A DNA stretch of 33,064 nucleotides from Flavobacteriaceae bacterium (GCA_947461425.1 CANHKZ010000011.1:1-33064); one strand, 5' to 3'; counted from the stretch's first letter, positions 19,947 to 28,966 are shown. Notes: generated by a model not told the origin, from the letters alone. Program-made: numbers and translations.

Positions 19947-20510
19947 ATGATAACTACACAAAAATTATATATGGTTCTAATTGGGTGTACCCCAAAAGGA
20001 AGATTAACAGAACAGCACGATATTTTTTTTGGAATTGGAAGTTCTTTAAAAGAATTAATCCCAGAAATGAAAGCCTTTTGGCCGGAAGCCAAAGGAAAAA
20101 TTCATATTGATGCTTGGCGAGAAGTAACCGTTGTTAGCAATTTTCAGATTAGTATAGAACCAAAAAATGAAAACACCACAAACGAAAAACTATTCTTTAT
20201 TAATTTAGGTGGCTATAAAGAAAATGAATTTGAAGAATACCACTATAAAACATTAGCAGTAGCTAAAACTATGGGTTTAGCAGTCAAAAAAGCAAAAACA
20301 ACTATTTTTTACAAGCACTTTAGTTTTGATGGAGCCACCTCACATATCGATGATAAATACGGTATTGATGTGGACGATATTCATAATATAGCGGATATTT
20401 TATCTCCTGTTTTTAAAGACCATTATTCTTTAAAAATAACTAAATCAGAAGTTCCTTTAACAGAAGATTTACAACATATTGGCTACTTAAAAATAGACAA
20501 GATTGTATAA
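19947..20510 (+). CDS. DUF1543 domain-containing protein
   Basis: ORF called from 19908; likely start MITTQKLYMVLIGCTPKGRLTEQHDIFFGIGSSLKELIPEMKAFWPEAKGKIHIDAWREV (DUF1543). Confidence 0.82.
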   Translation: MITTQKLYMVLIGCTPKGRLTEQHDIFFGIGSSLKELIPEMKAFWPEAKGKIHIDAWREVTVVSNFQISIEPKNENTTNEKLFFINLGGYKENEFEEYHYKTLAVAKTMGLAVKKAKTTIFYKHFSFDGATSHIDDKYGIDVDDIHNIADILSPVFKDHYSLKITKSEVPLTEDLQHIGYLKIDKIV

Positions 20511-20514
20511 AATC

Positions 20515-20547
20515 AAAAAGACCTTCCACTGAAAGGTCTTTTTTTTA
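20515..20547. terminator. Bidirectional terminator between convergent genes
   Basis: AAAGACCTT-ccactga-AAGGTCTTT with flanking A and T runs. Confidence 0.85.
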
Positions 20548-21408
20548 TTTTACAATAGATTGTTGATTGCCTTTAAGAATTTTATCAAAAAACAAAACAT
20601 GATAGGGTAACGCATTTTCCCAATAATCCCATGTATGTGCCCCTGGGCGTTCCGTATAATCGTGAGGTACTCTTTGATACACTAATCGGCGATGTAATTC
20701 ACGGTTGGTTTCAATTAAAAAATCATCCACACCACAATCTAAAATTAAAGGGAGTTGGTTGTTTTTAATTTTATCTACCATTCCTAAGACAGCGTTGGAA
20801 CTAAATAGATCAGGAGAAGGATTGATTCCAAAAACAGGTTCAATCAATTTTAAAATACCGTCTTTAGGCTCTCTATTTAACATCGTACTCATATCGGCAA
20901 CTCCACTCATACTTCCTGCGGCACAAAATAAATCAGGATGTTTCGTCGCAAGGGATAAAGCACCGTGTCCTCCCATAGAAAGCCCAGTAATTACACGCCC
21001 TTTTTTGTCTTTAATGGTCTTGTAGGTTGCATCAATTTTTTGAATTACCTCTTGAGTGATATAGGTTTCAAACTGACTCCCTTTATTGATTGGACTATCC
21101 AAATAAAAACTAAAGGTTTCACCTTCGGGCATTACTATAATAATATTGTATTGATCTGATAAATTTTGAATCAGCGACTTATTTGGGGTTTTAGACAACC
21201 AATCAGAAAAATGCCCATACGCTCCATGCAATAAATAGAGAACTGGAAAATTGGTTTTAGATTTAGCATACAAATTAGGTAAAACTACTGCTGCTTTATA
21301 GGTTTTATTCATTGCTAAACTTGGTACTTGAAGCGTATCGACCACAGCGGCATGGGATACAATCACATTAAGTAAACAGAATAAAAGGAATAAATAGATT
21401 TTTTTCAT
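20545..21408 (-). CDS. Secreted alpha/beta hydrolase, putative esterase (esterase D/feruloyl-esterase-like)
   Basis: 287 aa with signal peptide; VLYLLHGAYGHFSDW, GLSMGGHGALSLATKHPD nucleophile elbow, C-terminal GAHTWDYWENALP. Confidence 0.88.
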   Translation of the reverse strand: MKKIYLFLLFCLLNVIVSHAAVVDTLQVPSLAMNKTYKAAVVLPNLYAKSKTNFPVLYLLHGAYGHFSDWLSKTPNKSLIQNLSDQYNIIIVMPEGETFSFYLDSPINKGSQFETYITQEVIQKIDATYKTIKDKKGRVITGLSMGGHGALSLATKHPDLFCAAGSMSGVADMSTMLNREPKDGILKLIEPVFGINPSPDLFSSNAVLGMVDKIKNNQLPLILDCGVDDFLIETNRELHRRLVYQRVPHDYTERPGAHTWDYWENALPYHVLFFDKILKGNQQSIVK

Positions 21409-21647
21409 CTTATTTAATTAAGGTTTTAGATTAGGCCTTTCCAAAAAATCCAAAAAGCAATATAGCAATATGAAAATTTTGAACTGCAATTTACACTATT
21501 TTTAAAATAGAAAGTACCATTGATTACTAATTCTAAATAAGAAAGTGACATCCGATTAAGAAATTAAAAAACTTAACGAAACACCAACAAATAAATAACA
21601 AAACCTTAACTATATTAGACGATGTTACGCCTAATTTTGTATTGGTA

Positions 21648-21752
21648 ATGAGCTGGTTACTTATTACTATTTGGTTTTGGTTAGTAAATGGAATGTCGAT
21701 AGCTTTATTGCCCTCGGCATTTTTTTTATTTTATTATTTTGATAAAGGATAG
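21648..21752 (+). CDS. Possible 34-aa hydrophobic small ORF
   Basis: ATG at 21648 gives MSWLLITIWFWLVNGMSIALLPSAFFLFYYFDKG*; TAATTTTG -7-like motif at 21632-21639. It overlaps the 3' end of the antisense hydrolase gene. Confidence 0.2.
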   Translation: MSWLLITIWFWLVNGMSIALLPSAFFLFYYFDKG

Positions 21753-22511
21753 CACCTCGGTATTAAAAATTATAGGTTGCTCCAAATTAACAACATGTCC
21801 CGAATTTTGAATAACACACAACGACGAACTTCTATAATGGCTTTCAACCACCTTACGAACTGAAGGTAAAAACATATAATCTTCCTCTCCCATTACATAT
21901 AAAGTAGGAATACTCAATTCAACCTGACGAAACCATCGTAATACAGGATTGATTTCAGCTGTTAATTTAAACCATTTAATAAATTCTTTTTGGTATAATT
22001 TTTTAGCCTCGTTGATAAATAAAATACGAGATTGCTTGTGATTTTTATTAGGCATAATGACAAAGGCAAAAAAACGATACAACACCAAATAAGGCAATAT
22101 ATATTTGAAAATATTACCAACAAACATTAAAATCTGAGAGCGAAAGTTCATTTTTAAAATAGCACCTCCCATAATCATACTTTGCACGCGTTCTGGGTAC
22201 ATTTCAGCCAACTGGCGAATCAAAATTGTACCTAAAGAAATTCCAACAAAATGTGATTTTTTAATTTTTAAGTGATTCAATACTTCTAAAATATCATTGG
22301 CTAAAGCCGAAAAAGTATATTTTTGTTTGAATGCTTTTTTTAAGTTGGTTTTGGATTCACCATGCCCTCGTAAATCCAACAACAATACGTTATATTCTTT
22401 TTGAAAATCACGAATTTGTTTGAACCAAATAGAAGAACTACCTCCGGCCCCATGGACAAAAGTCACCCATTGGTTGCTGTCTTTGTTTTCGTATATGGTA
22501 TAATTAATCAA
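21726..22511 (-). CDS. Alpha/beta hydrolase
   Basis: 261 aa; VTFVHGAGGSSSIWFKQ, LDLRGHGES, SHFVGISLGTILIRQLAEMYPERVQS. Confidence 0.9.
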   Translation of the reverse strand: MINYTIYENKDSNQWVTFVHGAGGSSSIWFKQIRDFQKEYNVLLLDLRGHGESKTNLKKAFKQKYTFSALANDILEVLNHLKIKKSHFVGISLGTILIRQLAEMYPERVQSMIMGGAILKMNFRSQILMFVGNIFKYILPYLVLYRFFAFVIMPNKNHKQSRILFINEAKKLYQKEFIKWFKLTAEINPVLRWFRQVELSIPTLYVMGEEDYMFLPSVRKVVESHYRSSSLCVIQNSGHVVNLEQPIIFNTEVLSFIKIIK

Positions 22512-22549
22512 GTTGTTCTTTTTTAGTAAATATAGAAAATAAAAATACG

Positions 22550-23362
22550 TTATACCAAAATAGCTTGCATTTCTTGTTGTATTTGTAAAGCTTCAGCCCT
22601 AGCTTTTTCAGCAAAATCAATTCCGTTTGAAGCGTAAATAATCGCTCTTGAAGAGTTGACTAGTAAACCAACATTAGCATTCATACCGTATTTACAAACT
22701 TCCGACAAACTTCCTCCCTGTGCACCTACTCCAGGGACTAACAAAAAACTATCCGGTACTATTTTCCGAATTTCTGTAAAATATTCTGCTTTAGTTGCGC
22801 CCACAACATACATTAAGTTCTGACTATTTTTCCAAGTTTTAGATATTTCCAAAACTTGCTTGTACAATTCTGTTCCATTCACGTTCAACGTTTGAAAATC
22901 AAAGGCTCCTTCATTAGAGGTCAAAGCCAGCATAATGGTATATTTGTCTTCAAAAGCCAAAAACGGTTCTACCGAATCTTTACCCATATACGGCGCCACA
23001 GTTACCGAATCAAAATTCAAATCCTCAAAGAAAGCTTTCGCATACATAGAAGATGTATTGCCAATATCGCCTCTTTTGGCATCCGCAATAGTAAAAATAT
23101 TAGGATAATTTTCGTTGATGTACTGAATTGTTTTTTCTAATGACAACCAACCTTTAATTCCGTATGCTTCATAAAAAGCGGTATTGGGTTTGTAAGCAAC
23201 CGCCAAGTCGTGTGTTGCATCAATGATTGCTTTATTAAACTCAAAAATGGGATCTTCCATTTCCAAAAGATGTTTCGGAATCTTATTCAAGTCCACATCC
23301 AAACCTACACATAGGAATGATTTCTTACTTTGGATTTGATCAATTAATTGTTGTGTTGTCAT
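22550..23362 (-). CDS. pyrF: Orotidine 5'-phosphate decarboxylase
   Basis: ORF called to 23395; likely start [54 protein letters not shown] and [12 protein letters not shown]. Confidence 0.95.
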   Translation of the reverse strand: MTTQQLIDQIQSKKSFLCVGLDVDLNKIPKHLLEMEDPIFEFNKAIIDATHDLAVAYKPNTAFYEAYGIKGWLSLEKTIQYINENYPNIFTIADAKRGDIGNTSSMYAKAFFEDLNFDSVTVAPYMGKDSVEPFLAFEDKYTIMLALTSNEGAFDFQTLNVNGTELYKQVLEISKTWKNSQNLMYVVGATKAEYFTEIRKIVPDSFLLVPGVGAQGGSLSEVCKYGMNANVGLLVNSSRAIIYASNGIDFAEKARAEALQIQQEMQAILV

Positions 23363-23378
23363 CGTTGTTGTTTGTTTC

Positions 23379-23417
23379 AAAAAAAAATGCCACACGCTAT
23401 AATTTTAGGAGGGCATT
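23379..23417 (-). terminator. Terminator-like hairpin downstream of prfA
   Basis: On the minus strand, AATGCC ... GGCATT is followed by a run of T (plus-strand CAAAAAAAAATGCC...GGCATT); short stem, long loop. Confidence 0.45.
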
Positions 23418-23446
23418 GTATTTGTATACTTTCATTAACTATTGAA

Positions 23447-24523
23447 TTAAAAAACTTCGCTAGCTTCTTTTAATTTTTCCATATTATTAACCAATTGAAG
23501 CTCATCAATCAATTTTTGAATTTTACCATTCATAACGCCATCCATGTCAAAAACATCCATACCAACTCGATGATCAGTAACTCGACCCTGTGCATAATTG
23601 TAGGTTCGGATTTTTGCTGAACGGTCACCAGAACTTACTTGGGAGGTACGTTTTGTAGCATCCTCTGCTTGCTTTTTGGCCAATTCTTGTTCGTACAAAC
23701 GAGAACGCAATACGCCAAAAGCTTTGTCTTTATTTTTATGCTGCGACTTTTGATCTTGACACTGCGCCACCAAACCTGTTGGAATGTGTGTTAAACGAAC
23801 TGCTGATTTAGTTGTGTTTACAGATTGTCCTCCAGGTCCTGACGAACAGAAGAAATCCACACGAACGTCATTCATATCAATTTGCACATCAAATTCTTCT
23901 GCTTCTGGCAGCACCATAACAGTCGCTGCTGACGTATGAACACGTCCTTGAGTTTCTGTTTGTGGCACACGTTGTACACGGTGTACTCCAGCTTCAAACT
24001 TCAAAGTACCATAAACATCTTCGCCAGTTACTTCAAAAATTACTTCTTTAAATCCTCCCGAAGATCCTTCGTTCATATCCACAACCGATGTTCTCCAACC
24101 TCTACCCTCGCAATACTTGGTGTACATTCGGAACAAATCGCCAGCAAAAATACTCGCTTCATCTCCACCAGTTCCCGCACGAACTTCCACCATCACATTT
24201 TTAGCATCTTCTGGGTCTTTGGGAATCAACATGAATTTGATTTCTTCCTCTAATTCTGGTAAACGCTCTTTTGCTTCATCTTGTTGCATTTTAGCCATTT
24301 CCACCATTTCGGCATCTGATCCATCTGCAATAATTTCGTTGGCCTCATCAATATTAGCCATCAACAAAACATACTCATCGCGTTTTTCAGCCAAAGCTTT
24401 CAAGCTTTTATATTCTTGATTCAATTGCACATAACGCTTTTGATCTGAAATTACATCGGGTTGAATAATCAAATCCGAAATCTCATCAAAACGTTGTTTT
24501 ACTATTTGAAGTCTATCTAACAT
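23447..24523 (-). CDS. prfA: Peptide chain release factor 1
   Basis: The track ORF extends to 24667, but the real start is [19 protein letters not shown] at 24523. [18 protein letters not shown] and [24 protein letters not shown] (GGQ motif). Confidence 0.96.
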   Translation of the reverse strand: MLDRLQIVKQRFDEISDLIIQPDVISDQKRYVQLNQEYKSLKALAEKRDEYVLLMANIDEANEIIADGSDAEMVEMAKMQQDEAKERLPELEEEIKFMLIPKDPEDAKNVMVEVRAGTGGDEASIFAGDLFRMYTKYCEGRGWRTSVVDMNEGSSGGFKEVIFEVTGEDVYGTLKFEAGVHRVQRVPQTETQGRVHTSAATVMVLPEAEEFDVQIDMNDVRVDFFCSSGPGGQSVNTTKSAVRLTHIPTGLVAQCQDQKSQHKNKDKAFGVLRSRLYEQELAKKQAEDATKRTSQVSSGDRSAKIRTYNYAQGRVTDHRVGMDVFDMDGVMNGKIQKLIDELQLVNNMEKLKEASEVF

Positions 24524-24548
24524 CTTATTAATTCCTTTATTTGGAAGG

Positions 24549-24556
24549 CAAAAATA
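24549..24556 (-). promoter_or_regulatory. Putative -7 element (TATTTTTG) for prfA
   Basis: Plus-strand CAAAAATA 26 bp upstream of the prfA start. Confidence 0.35.
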
Positions 24557-24596
24557 CAAAAAAGATTGCAGATTTAATTTCCGAAGTTCAGATTTT

Positions 24597-24676
24597 TTAG
24601 GAGCTCGTTCCAGCTGTCCGCTATATCTGTATCGGCAAACCCCGCCGCTACAGGATGCTGCTACCATCTGGGCTAA
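24597..24676 (-). repeat. Dispersed intergenic repeat, copy 1
   Basis: Minus strand TTAGCCCAGATGGTAGCAGCATCCTGTAGCGGCGGGGTTTGCCGATACAGATATAGCGGACAGCTGGAACGAGCTCCTAA. It aligns end to end with 29433-29515 and contains hairpin ATC[C]TGTA-g-CGGC-GGGGTTT-GCCG-a-TACAGAT. Confidence 0.85.
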
Positions 24677-24733
24677 TTCAATTCTTTTTCATAATATTGT
24701 ATTCGTTTCAACAACACTTTTAAATTCAACAAA

Positions 24734-25207
24734 ATGCGTCAATTCTTTCTCTTTACATCAATAAGTTTGTTACTGTTTTCATGTACTACTACTTCTAAAA
24801 ACGAAAAAATAAAAGCTTCCGAATGGTTGATTGGAGAATGGAAAAACGAATCTGAAGAAGGAATAATTATTGAAACTTGGTCTAAACCAAACGACAGTAC
24901 TTTAGTTGCTGGATCTTTTTTTGTTAAAGAAAAAGACACTCTGCATATTGAAACTATTCGCTTATTTGAAAAAGACGGGGAGCTAGTTTATGAAACTACG
25001 ATTAAAGGACAAAATAACGACAAACCCATTTCTTTTCCATTAATTTCGGAAACAGAAAATGAGTTGGTTTTTGAAAATCTGAACAACGATTACCCTCAAA
25101 AAGTCAAATACTTACGTAATTCTAATTCAACCCTAACGATATTTATTACTGGCAAACAAGCAAAAAAGAATGTTTCAGAACAATTTAAAATGATTAAGCT
25201 GAAATAA
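24734..25207 (+). CDS. Lipoprotein, probable DUF6265 family
   Basis: 157 aa; lipobox LLLFSCTTT, then ASEWLIGEWKNESEEGIIIETWSKPNDSTLVAGSFFV. Confidence 0.72.
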   Translation: MRQFFLFTSISLLLFSCTTTSKNEKIKASEWLIGEWKNESEEGIIIETWSKPNDSTLVAGSFFVKEKDTLHIETIRLFEKDGELVYETTIKGQNNDKPISFPLISETENELVFENLNNDYPQKVKYLRNSNSTLTIFITGKQAKKNVSEQFKMIKLK

Positions 25208-25368
25208 AATTAGTTTTCATAGTCATTGTTGTTTTTAGTAGAATATTCAACAGAAAACATAAAATAAAAGTTAAGCACGATCTTTCTATTATTTTAGTTA
25301 ATACAATCAAATGAAACAATGAAGGTTTTTTTTTAAATAAACAATCTTTAATTTAATTTTATATCGTA

Positions 25369-25380
25369 ATATTGCAATAT
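25369..25380. promoter_or_regulatory. Candidate ArsR operator
   Basis: Perfect 12-bp palindrome ATATTGCAATAT 14 bp upstream of the arsR start codon. Confidence 0.5.
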
Positions 25381-25393
25381 ATAAATATTCATC

Positions 25394-25720
25394 ATGGGAA
25401 TAACTAAAACAGAGGAATTTACAGTAAAGCAAAATGAATTAGCAATTCTTGCTAAAGCCATAGGACATCCTGCTCGAATAGCAATAATCGAATATTTATT
25501 AAAAACGGATTCCTGCATTTGTGGAGATATAGTAAACGAATTACCATTAGCACAACCTACCGTTTCACAACACCTAAAAGAATTAAAAAATGCGGGTTTA
25601 ATTATAGGAAATATAGAAGGAACTTCCATATGTTATTGTCTCAACATAGATGGTTTTAAAAAACTAAAAGACTTTTTTGAGCATATTAATTCGTACCTTA
25701 CTAGTAAAGAATGTTGTTAA
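25394..25720 (+). CDS. arsR: ArsR/SmtB-family transcriptional regulator
   Basis: 108 aa winged helix; AIGHPARIAIIEYLLKTDSCICGDIVNELPLAQPTVSQHLKELKNAGLI; Cys at CIC, ICYC and the C-terminal CC. Confidence 0.93.
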   Translation: MGITKTEEFTVKQNELAILAKAIGHPARIAIIEYLLKTDSCICGDIVNELPLAQPTVSQHLKELKNAGLIIGNIEGTSICYCLNIDGFKKLKDFFEHINSYLTSKECC

Positions 25721-25735
25721 TTAAAAATAAAAATT

Positions 25736-26209
25736 ATGACACTATCAGCAATTAAATCTGAGTTGAAAAAAGCTACTAACATCGCCTTTCAACTACCGAA
25801 TGGCGAACTTGTGGCCCCTCATTTTCATGTGACCGAAGTAGGCATAATAACCAAGCGTTTTATCGACTGTGGCGGTACATCAAGAAATGAAGAAGTAGTT
25901 AATTTTCAATTGTGGGAGGCGCAAGATTACGACCATCGTTTGCACCCAGAAAAACTATTGAATATTATCGAATTGTCAGAACAAAAATTAGGTATCACTG
26001 ATTTAGAAATTGAAGTGGAATACCAAATGAAAGACAGCATTGGAAAGTTTGGTTTGGAATTTGACGGTACTAATTTTCAATTGACTTCCAAAATAACCAA
26101 CTGTTTAGCACCTGATCATTGTAGCATTCCAGAAAATAAAATGCCAAGTGTTGGACAATGGAAAGCAAAAGCCACCTCTTGTTGCGCACCAGATTCTAAT
26201 TGTTGTTAA
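25736..26209 (+). CDS. DUF6428 family protein with Cys-rich C-terminus
   Basis: 157 aa; PHFHVTEVGIITKRFIDCGG...WEAQDYDHRLHPEKLLNII, C-terminal tail TSCCAPDSNCC; between arsR and the phosphatase gene. Confidence 0.82.
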   Translation: MTLSAIKSELKKATNIAFQLPNGELVAPHFHVTEVGIITKRFIDCGGTSRNEEVVNFQLWEAQDYDHRLHPEKLLNIIELSEQKLGITDLEIEVEYQMKDSIGKFGLEFDGTNFQLTSKITNCLAPDHCSIPENKMPSVGQWKAKATSCCAPDSNCC

Positions 26210-26226
26210 ATTACATTATAGAGAAA

Positions 26227-26841
26227 ATGTTTCAAAACTTAACTACTACTATCAAAAATATTTCGAAGACTTCAGTTTCCAAGGAACGTAAAGACGTTTT
26301 ACAACCTTTAATTGCATACATCCAAACTAAAATTGCCAGCCATCAACCGATTCGTTTGAACTTCATTTGTACACACAATTCGCGACGCAGTCATTTGTCT
26401 CAAATTTGGGCGCAAACCATGGCATTTCATTTTGGAATTAAAAATGTATTTTGCTATTCGGGCGGAACAGAGGCTACTGCTATGTTTCCAAAAGTAGGCG
26501 AAATTTTAACCAAACAAGGATTTCAAATTCAGCAATTAAGTAATAATACTAACCCGGTTTATGCTGTAAAATACGACGAAAATGAAGCGGCTATTATTTG
26601 TTTCTCCAAAACATTTGATGACGCTTTCAATCCCAATAGTGAATTTGCAGCCATCATGACCTGCTCTTCTGCCGATGAAGCTTGTCCCTTCATTTCGGGA
26701 GCTGAAAAACGATTCCCTATTCGCTACGACGATCCAAAAGCATTTGATGGAACGAATGTCATGGATGCCAAATATACAGAGCGAAGTTTGGAAATTGCTT
26801 CAGAAATGAGTTATGTTTTTTCAAATATTAAAATCAAATAA
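26227..26841 (+). CDS. Arsenate reductase-like low-molecular-weight protein-tyrosine phosphatase
   Basis: ORF called from 26200; likely start MFQNLTTTIKN. P-loop FICTHNSRRSHLSQIWAQ (CxxNxxRS), AIMTCSSADEACPFISGAEKRFPIRYDDPK. Confidence 0.9.
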   Translation: MFQNLTTTIKNISKTSVSKERKDVLQPLIAYIQTKIASHQPIRLNFICTHNSRRSHLSQIWAQTMAFHFGIKNVFCYSGGTEATAMFPKVGEILTKQGFQIQQLSNNTNPVYAVKYDENEAAIICFSKTFDDAFNPNSEFAAIMTCSSADEACPFISGAEKRFPIRYDDPKAFDGTNVMDAKYTERSLEIASEMSYVFSNIKIK

Positions 26842-26898
26842 TTATTGGAAATAGAAATTTCAAAACCTAATGCAACTTAATTCCTTAATGATTCAACA

Positions 26899-27930
26899 AT
26901 GAAAAAAAGACTAGGATTTTTAGACCGATTTTTAACCCTTTGGATTTTTATTGCTATGTTAGTTGGTGTTTCTATTGGGTATTTTATTCCCAATACATCT
27001 GATTTTATCAATTCCTTTACCTCTGGAACAACTAATATTCCGTTAGCCATTGGCTTGATATTAATGATGTATCCCCCATTAACTAAAATTGATTTTTCAA
27101 AAATGCCTCAAATGTTTGAAAAGCCGAAGTTGCTTACCGCTTCTTTTTTTATCACTTGGATTGTTGGACCCTTTTTAATGTTTTCTCTAGCAGTTTTATT
27201 TTTACGGGACTTTCCAGAATACATGACGGGTTTAATCATTATTGGTATTGCACCATGCATTGCAATGGTTATTGTTTGGAATGAACTCGCTGAAGGCAAC
27301 CGGGTACTCACCGCTGGATTAATAGGCATAAACAGTTTGATACAGGTTTTCTTTTTTAGTTTGTATGCTTATTTTTATCTTGAAGTGATGTTACCATTGT
27401 TTGGCATCAAAGGCTTAGCATTGAATATTACCATTTCTGAAATTGCTCAAACGGTTGGCATCTATTTGGGTATTCCTTTTGCCTTAGCTGTGGTGAGCCG
27501 TTATACTATTAAAAAAATCCTTGGAGATAAATGGTTTAATCAAAAATTTATTCCTTTTGTTTCGCCAATAACTTTAATAGCTTTATTATTTACCATTGTA
27601 GTCATGTTCAGTTTGAAAGGTGAAATGATTGTCGATTTACCCTTAGATGTACTTCGTATTGCTTTACCCTTGGTTATTTTCTTTGCTATTATGTTTACTT
27701 TGATGTTTATTGTGAGTAAAAAAATTGGCGCTAATTACAAAGATGCGGTAGCCCTTTCATTTACCGCTTCCGGAAATAATTTTGAACTAGCCATTGCGGT
27801 TTCTATAGGTGTTTTTGGAATCAATAGCGGGCAAGCCTTTGCAGCTGTGATTGGACCTTTGGTAGAGGTTCCTGCTTTGATAGCGTTAGTAAATGTGGCG
27901 TTTTGGTGGAAGAGGAAGTATTTTAGGTAA
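26899..27930 (+). CDS. acr3: ACR3-family arsenite efflux transporter
   Basis: 343 aa with about 10 TM; PLAIGLILMMYPPLTKIDF, IIGIAPCIAMVIVWNELAEGN, FTASGNNFELAIAVSIGVFG. Confidence 0.95.
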   Translation: MKKRLGFLDRFLTLWIFIAMLVGVSIGYFIPNTSDFINSFTSGTTNIPLAIGLILMMYPPLTKIDFSKMPQMFEKPKLLTASFFITWIVGPFLMFSLAVLFLRDFPEYMTGLIIIGIAPCIAMVIVWNELAEGNRVLTAGLIGINSLIQVFFFSLYAYFYLEVMLPLFGIKGLALNITISEIAQTVGIYLGIPFALAVVSRYTIKKILGDKWFNQKFIPFVSPITLIALLFTIVVMFSLKGEMIVDLPLDVLRIALPLVIFFAIMFTLMFIVSKKIGANYKDAVALSFTASGNNFELAIAVSIGVFGINSGQAFAAVIGPLVEVPALIALVNVAFWWKRKYFR

Positions 27931-27987
27931 TCAATTATTTAAACAAACATTAACTTTATTTTTTAAAATCAATATTGAAATTTTTTT

Positions 27988-27995
27988 TATATTTG
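27988..27995 (+). promoter_or_regulatory. Putative -7 element (TATATTTG) for the Cys-rich secreted peptide
   Basis: TATATTTG 46 bp upstream of the ATG at 28042; palindrome TCAATATTGA (27969-27978) lies just upstream. Confidence 0.45.
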
Positions 27996-28041
27996 TATGA
28001 AATTGAAAACAATAAAAATCAAATAGTTAAAAAATAAGATT

Positions 28042-28251
28042 ATGAAAAAAGTAGTTGTCATTTTAGCCCTGGCTTTGTTTACTGCAAGTATGTCTGCTCA
28101 AGAAACTAAGCAACCGAAAAAAGAAATGTCTTGTTGTTCAAAACATGCAAAAATGTCTGCTGACGAAGTGGCGAAATGCAAAGCAAAATGCAAGGCAGAA
28201 GGAAAAAAATGTGATGCTAAAATGGAAAAAGCGTCAGGAAAAAAATGCTAA
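28042..28251 (+). CDS. Small Cys/Lys-rich exported protein, possible metal(loid)-binding peptide
   Basis: 69 aa: signal peptide MKKVVVILALALFTASMSAQ, then EMSCCSKHAKMSADEVAKCKAKCKAEGKKCDAKMEKASGKKC with 6 Cys. Confidence 0.75.
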   Translation: MKKVVVILALALFTASMSAQETKQPKKEMSCCSKHAKMSADEVAKCKAKCKAEGKKCDAKMEKASGKKC

Positions 28252-28282
28252 GCTTAGGTTTACATTTTTTTATTTAATTTAG

Positions 28283-28307
28283 AAAGCCTCTTTGAAGAGG
28301 CTTTTTT
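28283..28307. terminator. Bidirectional terminator
   Basis: AAAGCCTCTTTGAAGAGGCTTTTTT, between convergent genes. Confidence 0.85.
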
Positions 28308-28758
28308 ATTTAACACGTACACTCCATTCAAAATCCATTTCTGATACTTGAACGCCTTGTTCATTCATTCCAATAGATTTCATCCAAAAAGTTTGGCCCT
28401 CGCCAGTAGCTATTGTTTTTTGAATTGCTTCTTCAATTAAATATCCGTCCAAACAACTAAACGTAATACGCCCAGTTGCCTTTTTGGTAAAATTACCTTT
28501 ATTATTAGCCACCAGCATCGATATTTTTCGGCCACTTTTTTGAATATGAAACATTACTAATGCCCCAGTACTCAGCTCAGCTCCCATAGCTTGAACAGCA
28601 AAATACATGGACTGAAATGGATTTTGATTGATCCAACGGTGTTTTACCGAAACAACACATTCAGTAGCATTGATAGTTTGAACACGTACACCACAAATAA
28701 ACGCAGAGGGTAATTTAAATAGTAAAAATTGATTCAGTTTTGAAGCTGTGATATTCAT
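28306..28758 (-). CDS. DUF4442 (hotdog-fold thioesterase-like) protein
   Basis: 150 aa; KHRWINQNPFQSMYFAVQAMGAELSTGALVMFHIQKSGRKISMLV. Confidence 0.75.
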   Translation of the reverse strand: MNITASKLNQFLLFKLPSAFICGVRVQTINATECVVSVKHRWINQNPFQSMYFAVQAMGAELSTGALVMFHIQKSGRKISMLVANNKGNFTKKATGRITFSCLDGYLIEEAIQKTIATGEGQTFWMKSIGMNEQGVQVSEMDFEWSVRVK

Positions 28759-28929
28759 GGATAGTAAATTTTTAGTAAAAATAACAAATTGAATTTAAAA
28801 AAAACGATACTTAATAAAATATACTATTTGACTGATTTTTAATTATTTACCATACATTCAGCAATTTTAATATGTTAATATTGTGTTAATATTTACTACT
28901 ATGTAAAACAAGATACCTTCTTTTAGATA

Positions 28930-28937
28930 TATATTTG
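28930..28937 (+). promoter_or_regulatory. Putative -7 element (TATATTTG) for the DUF4870 gene
   Basis: TATATTTG 29 bp upstream of the ATG at 28967. Confidence 0.4.
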
Positions 28938-28966
28938 CATAAGAAATTACTATATACAAATTTACT

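Noticed and set aside
20545-22511. Two adjacent alpha/beta hydrolases as a single catabolic operon
   Set aside because: Separated by a 317-bp gap with a different hydrolase subfamily on each side (exported esterase versus cytosolic hydrolase); no evidence of linkage beyond shared strand.
24524-24667. N-terminal extension of PrfA ([30 protein letters not shown]...)
   Set aside because: It is translation through the dispersed repeat at 24597-24676 plus spacer; the conserved RF1 start is [12 protein letters not shown] at 24523.
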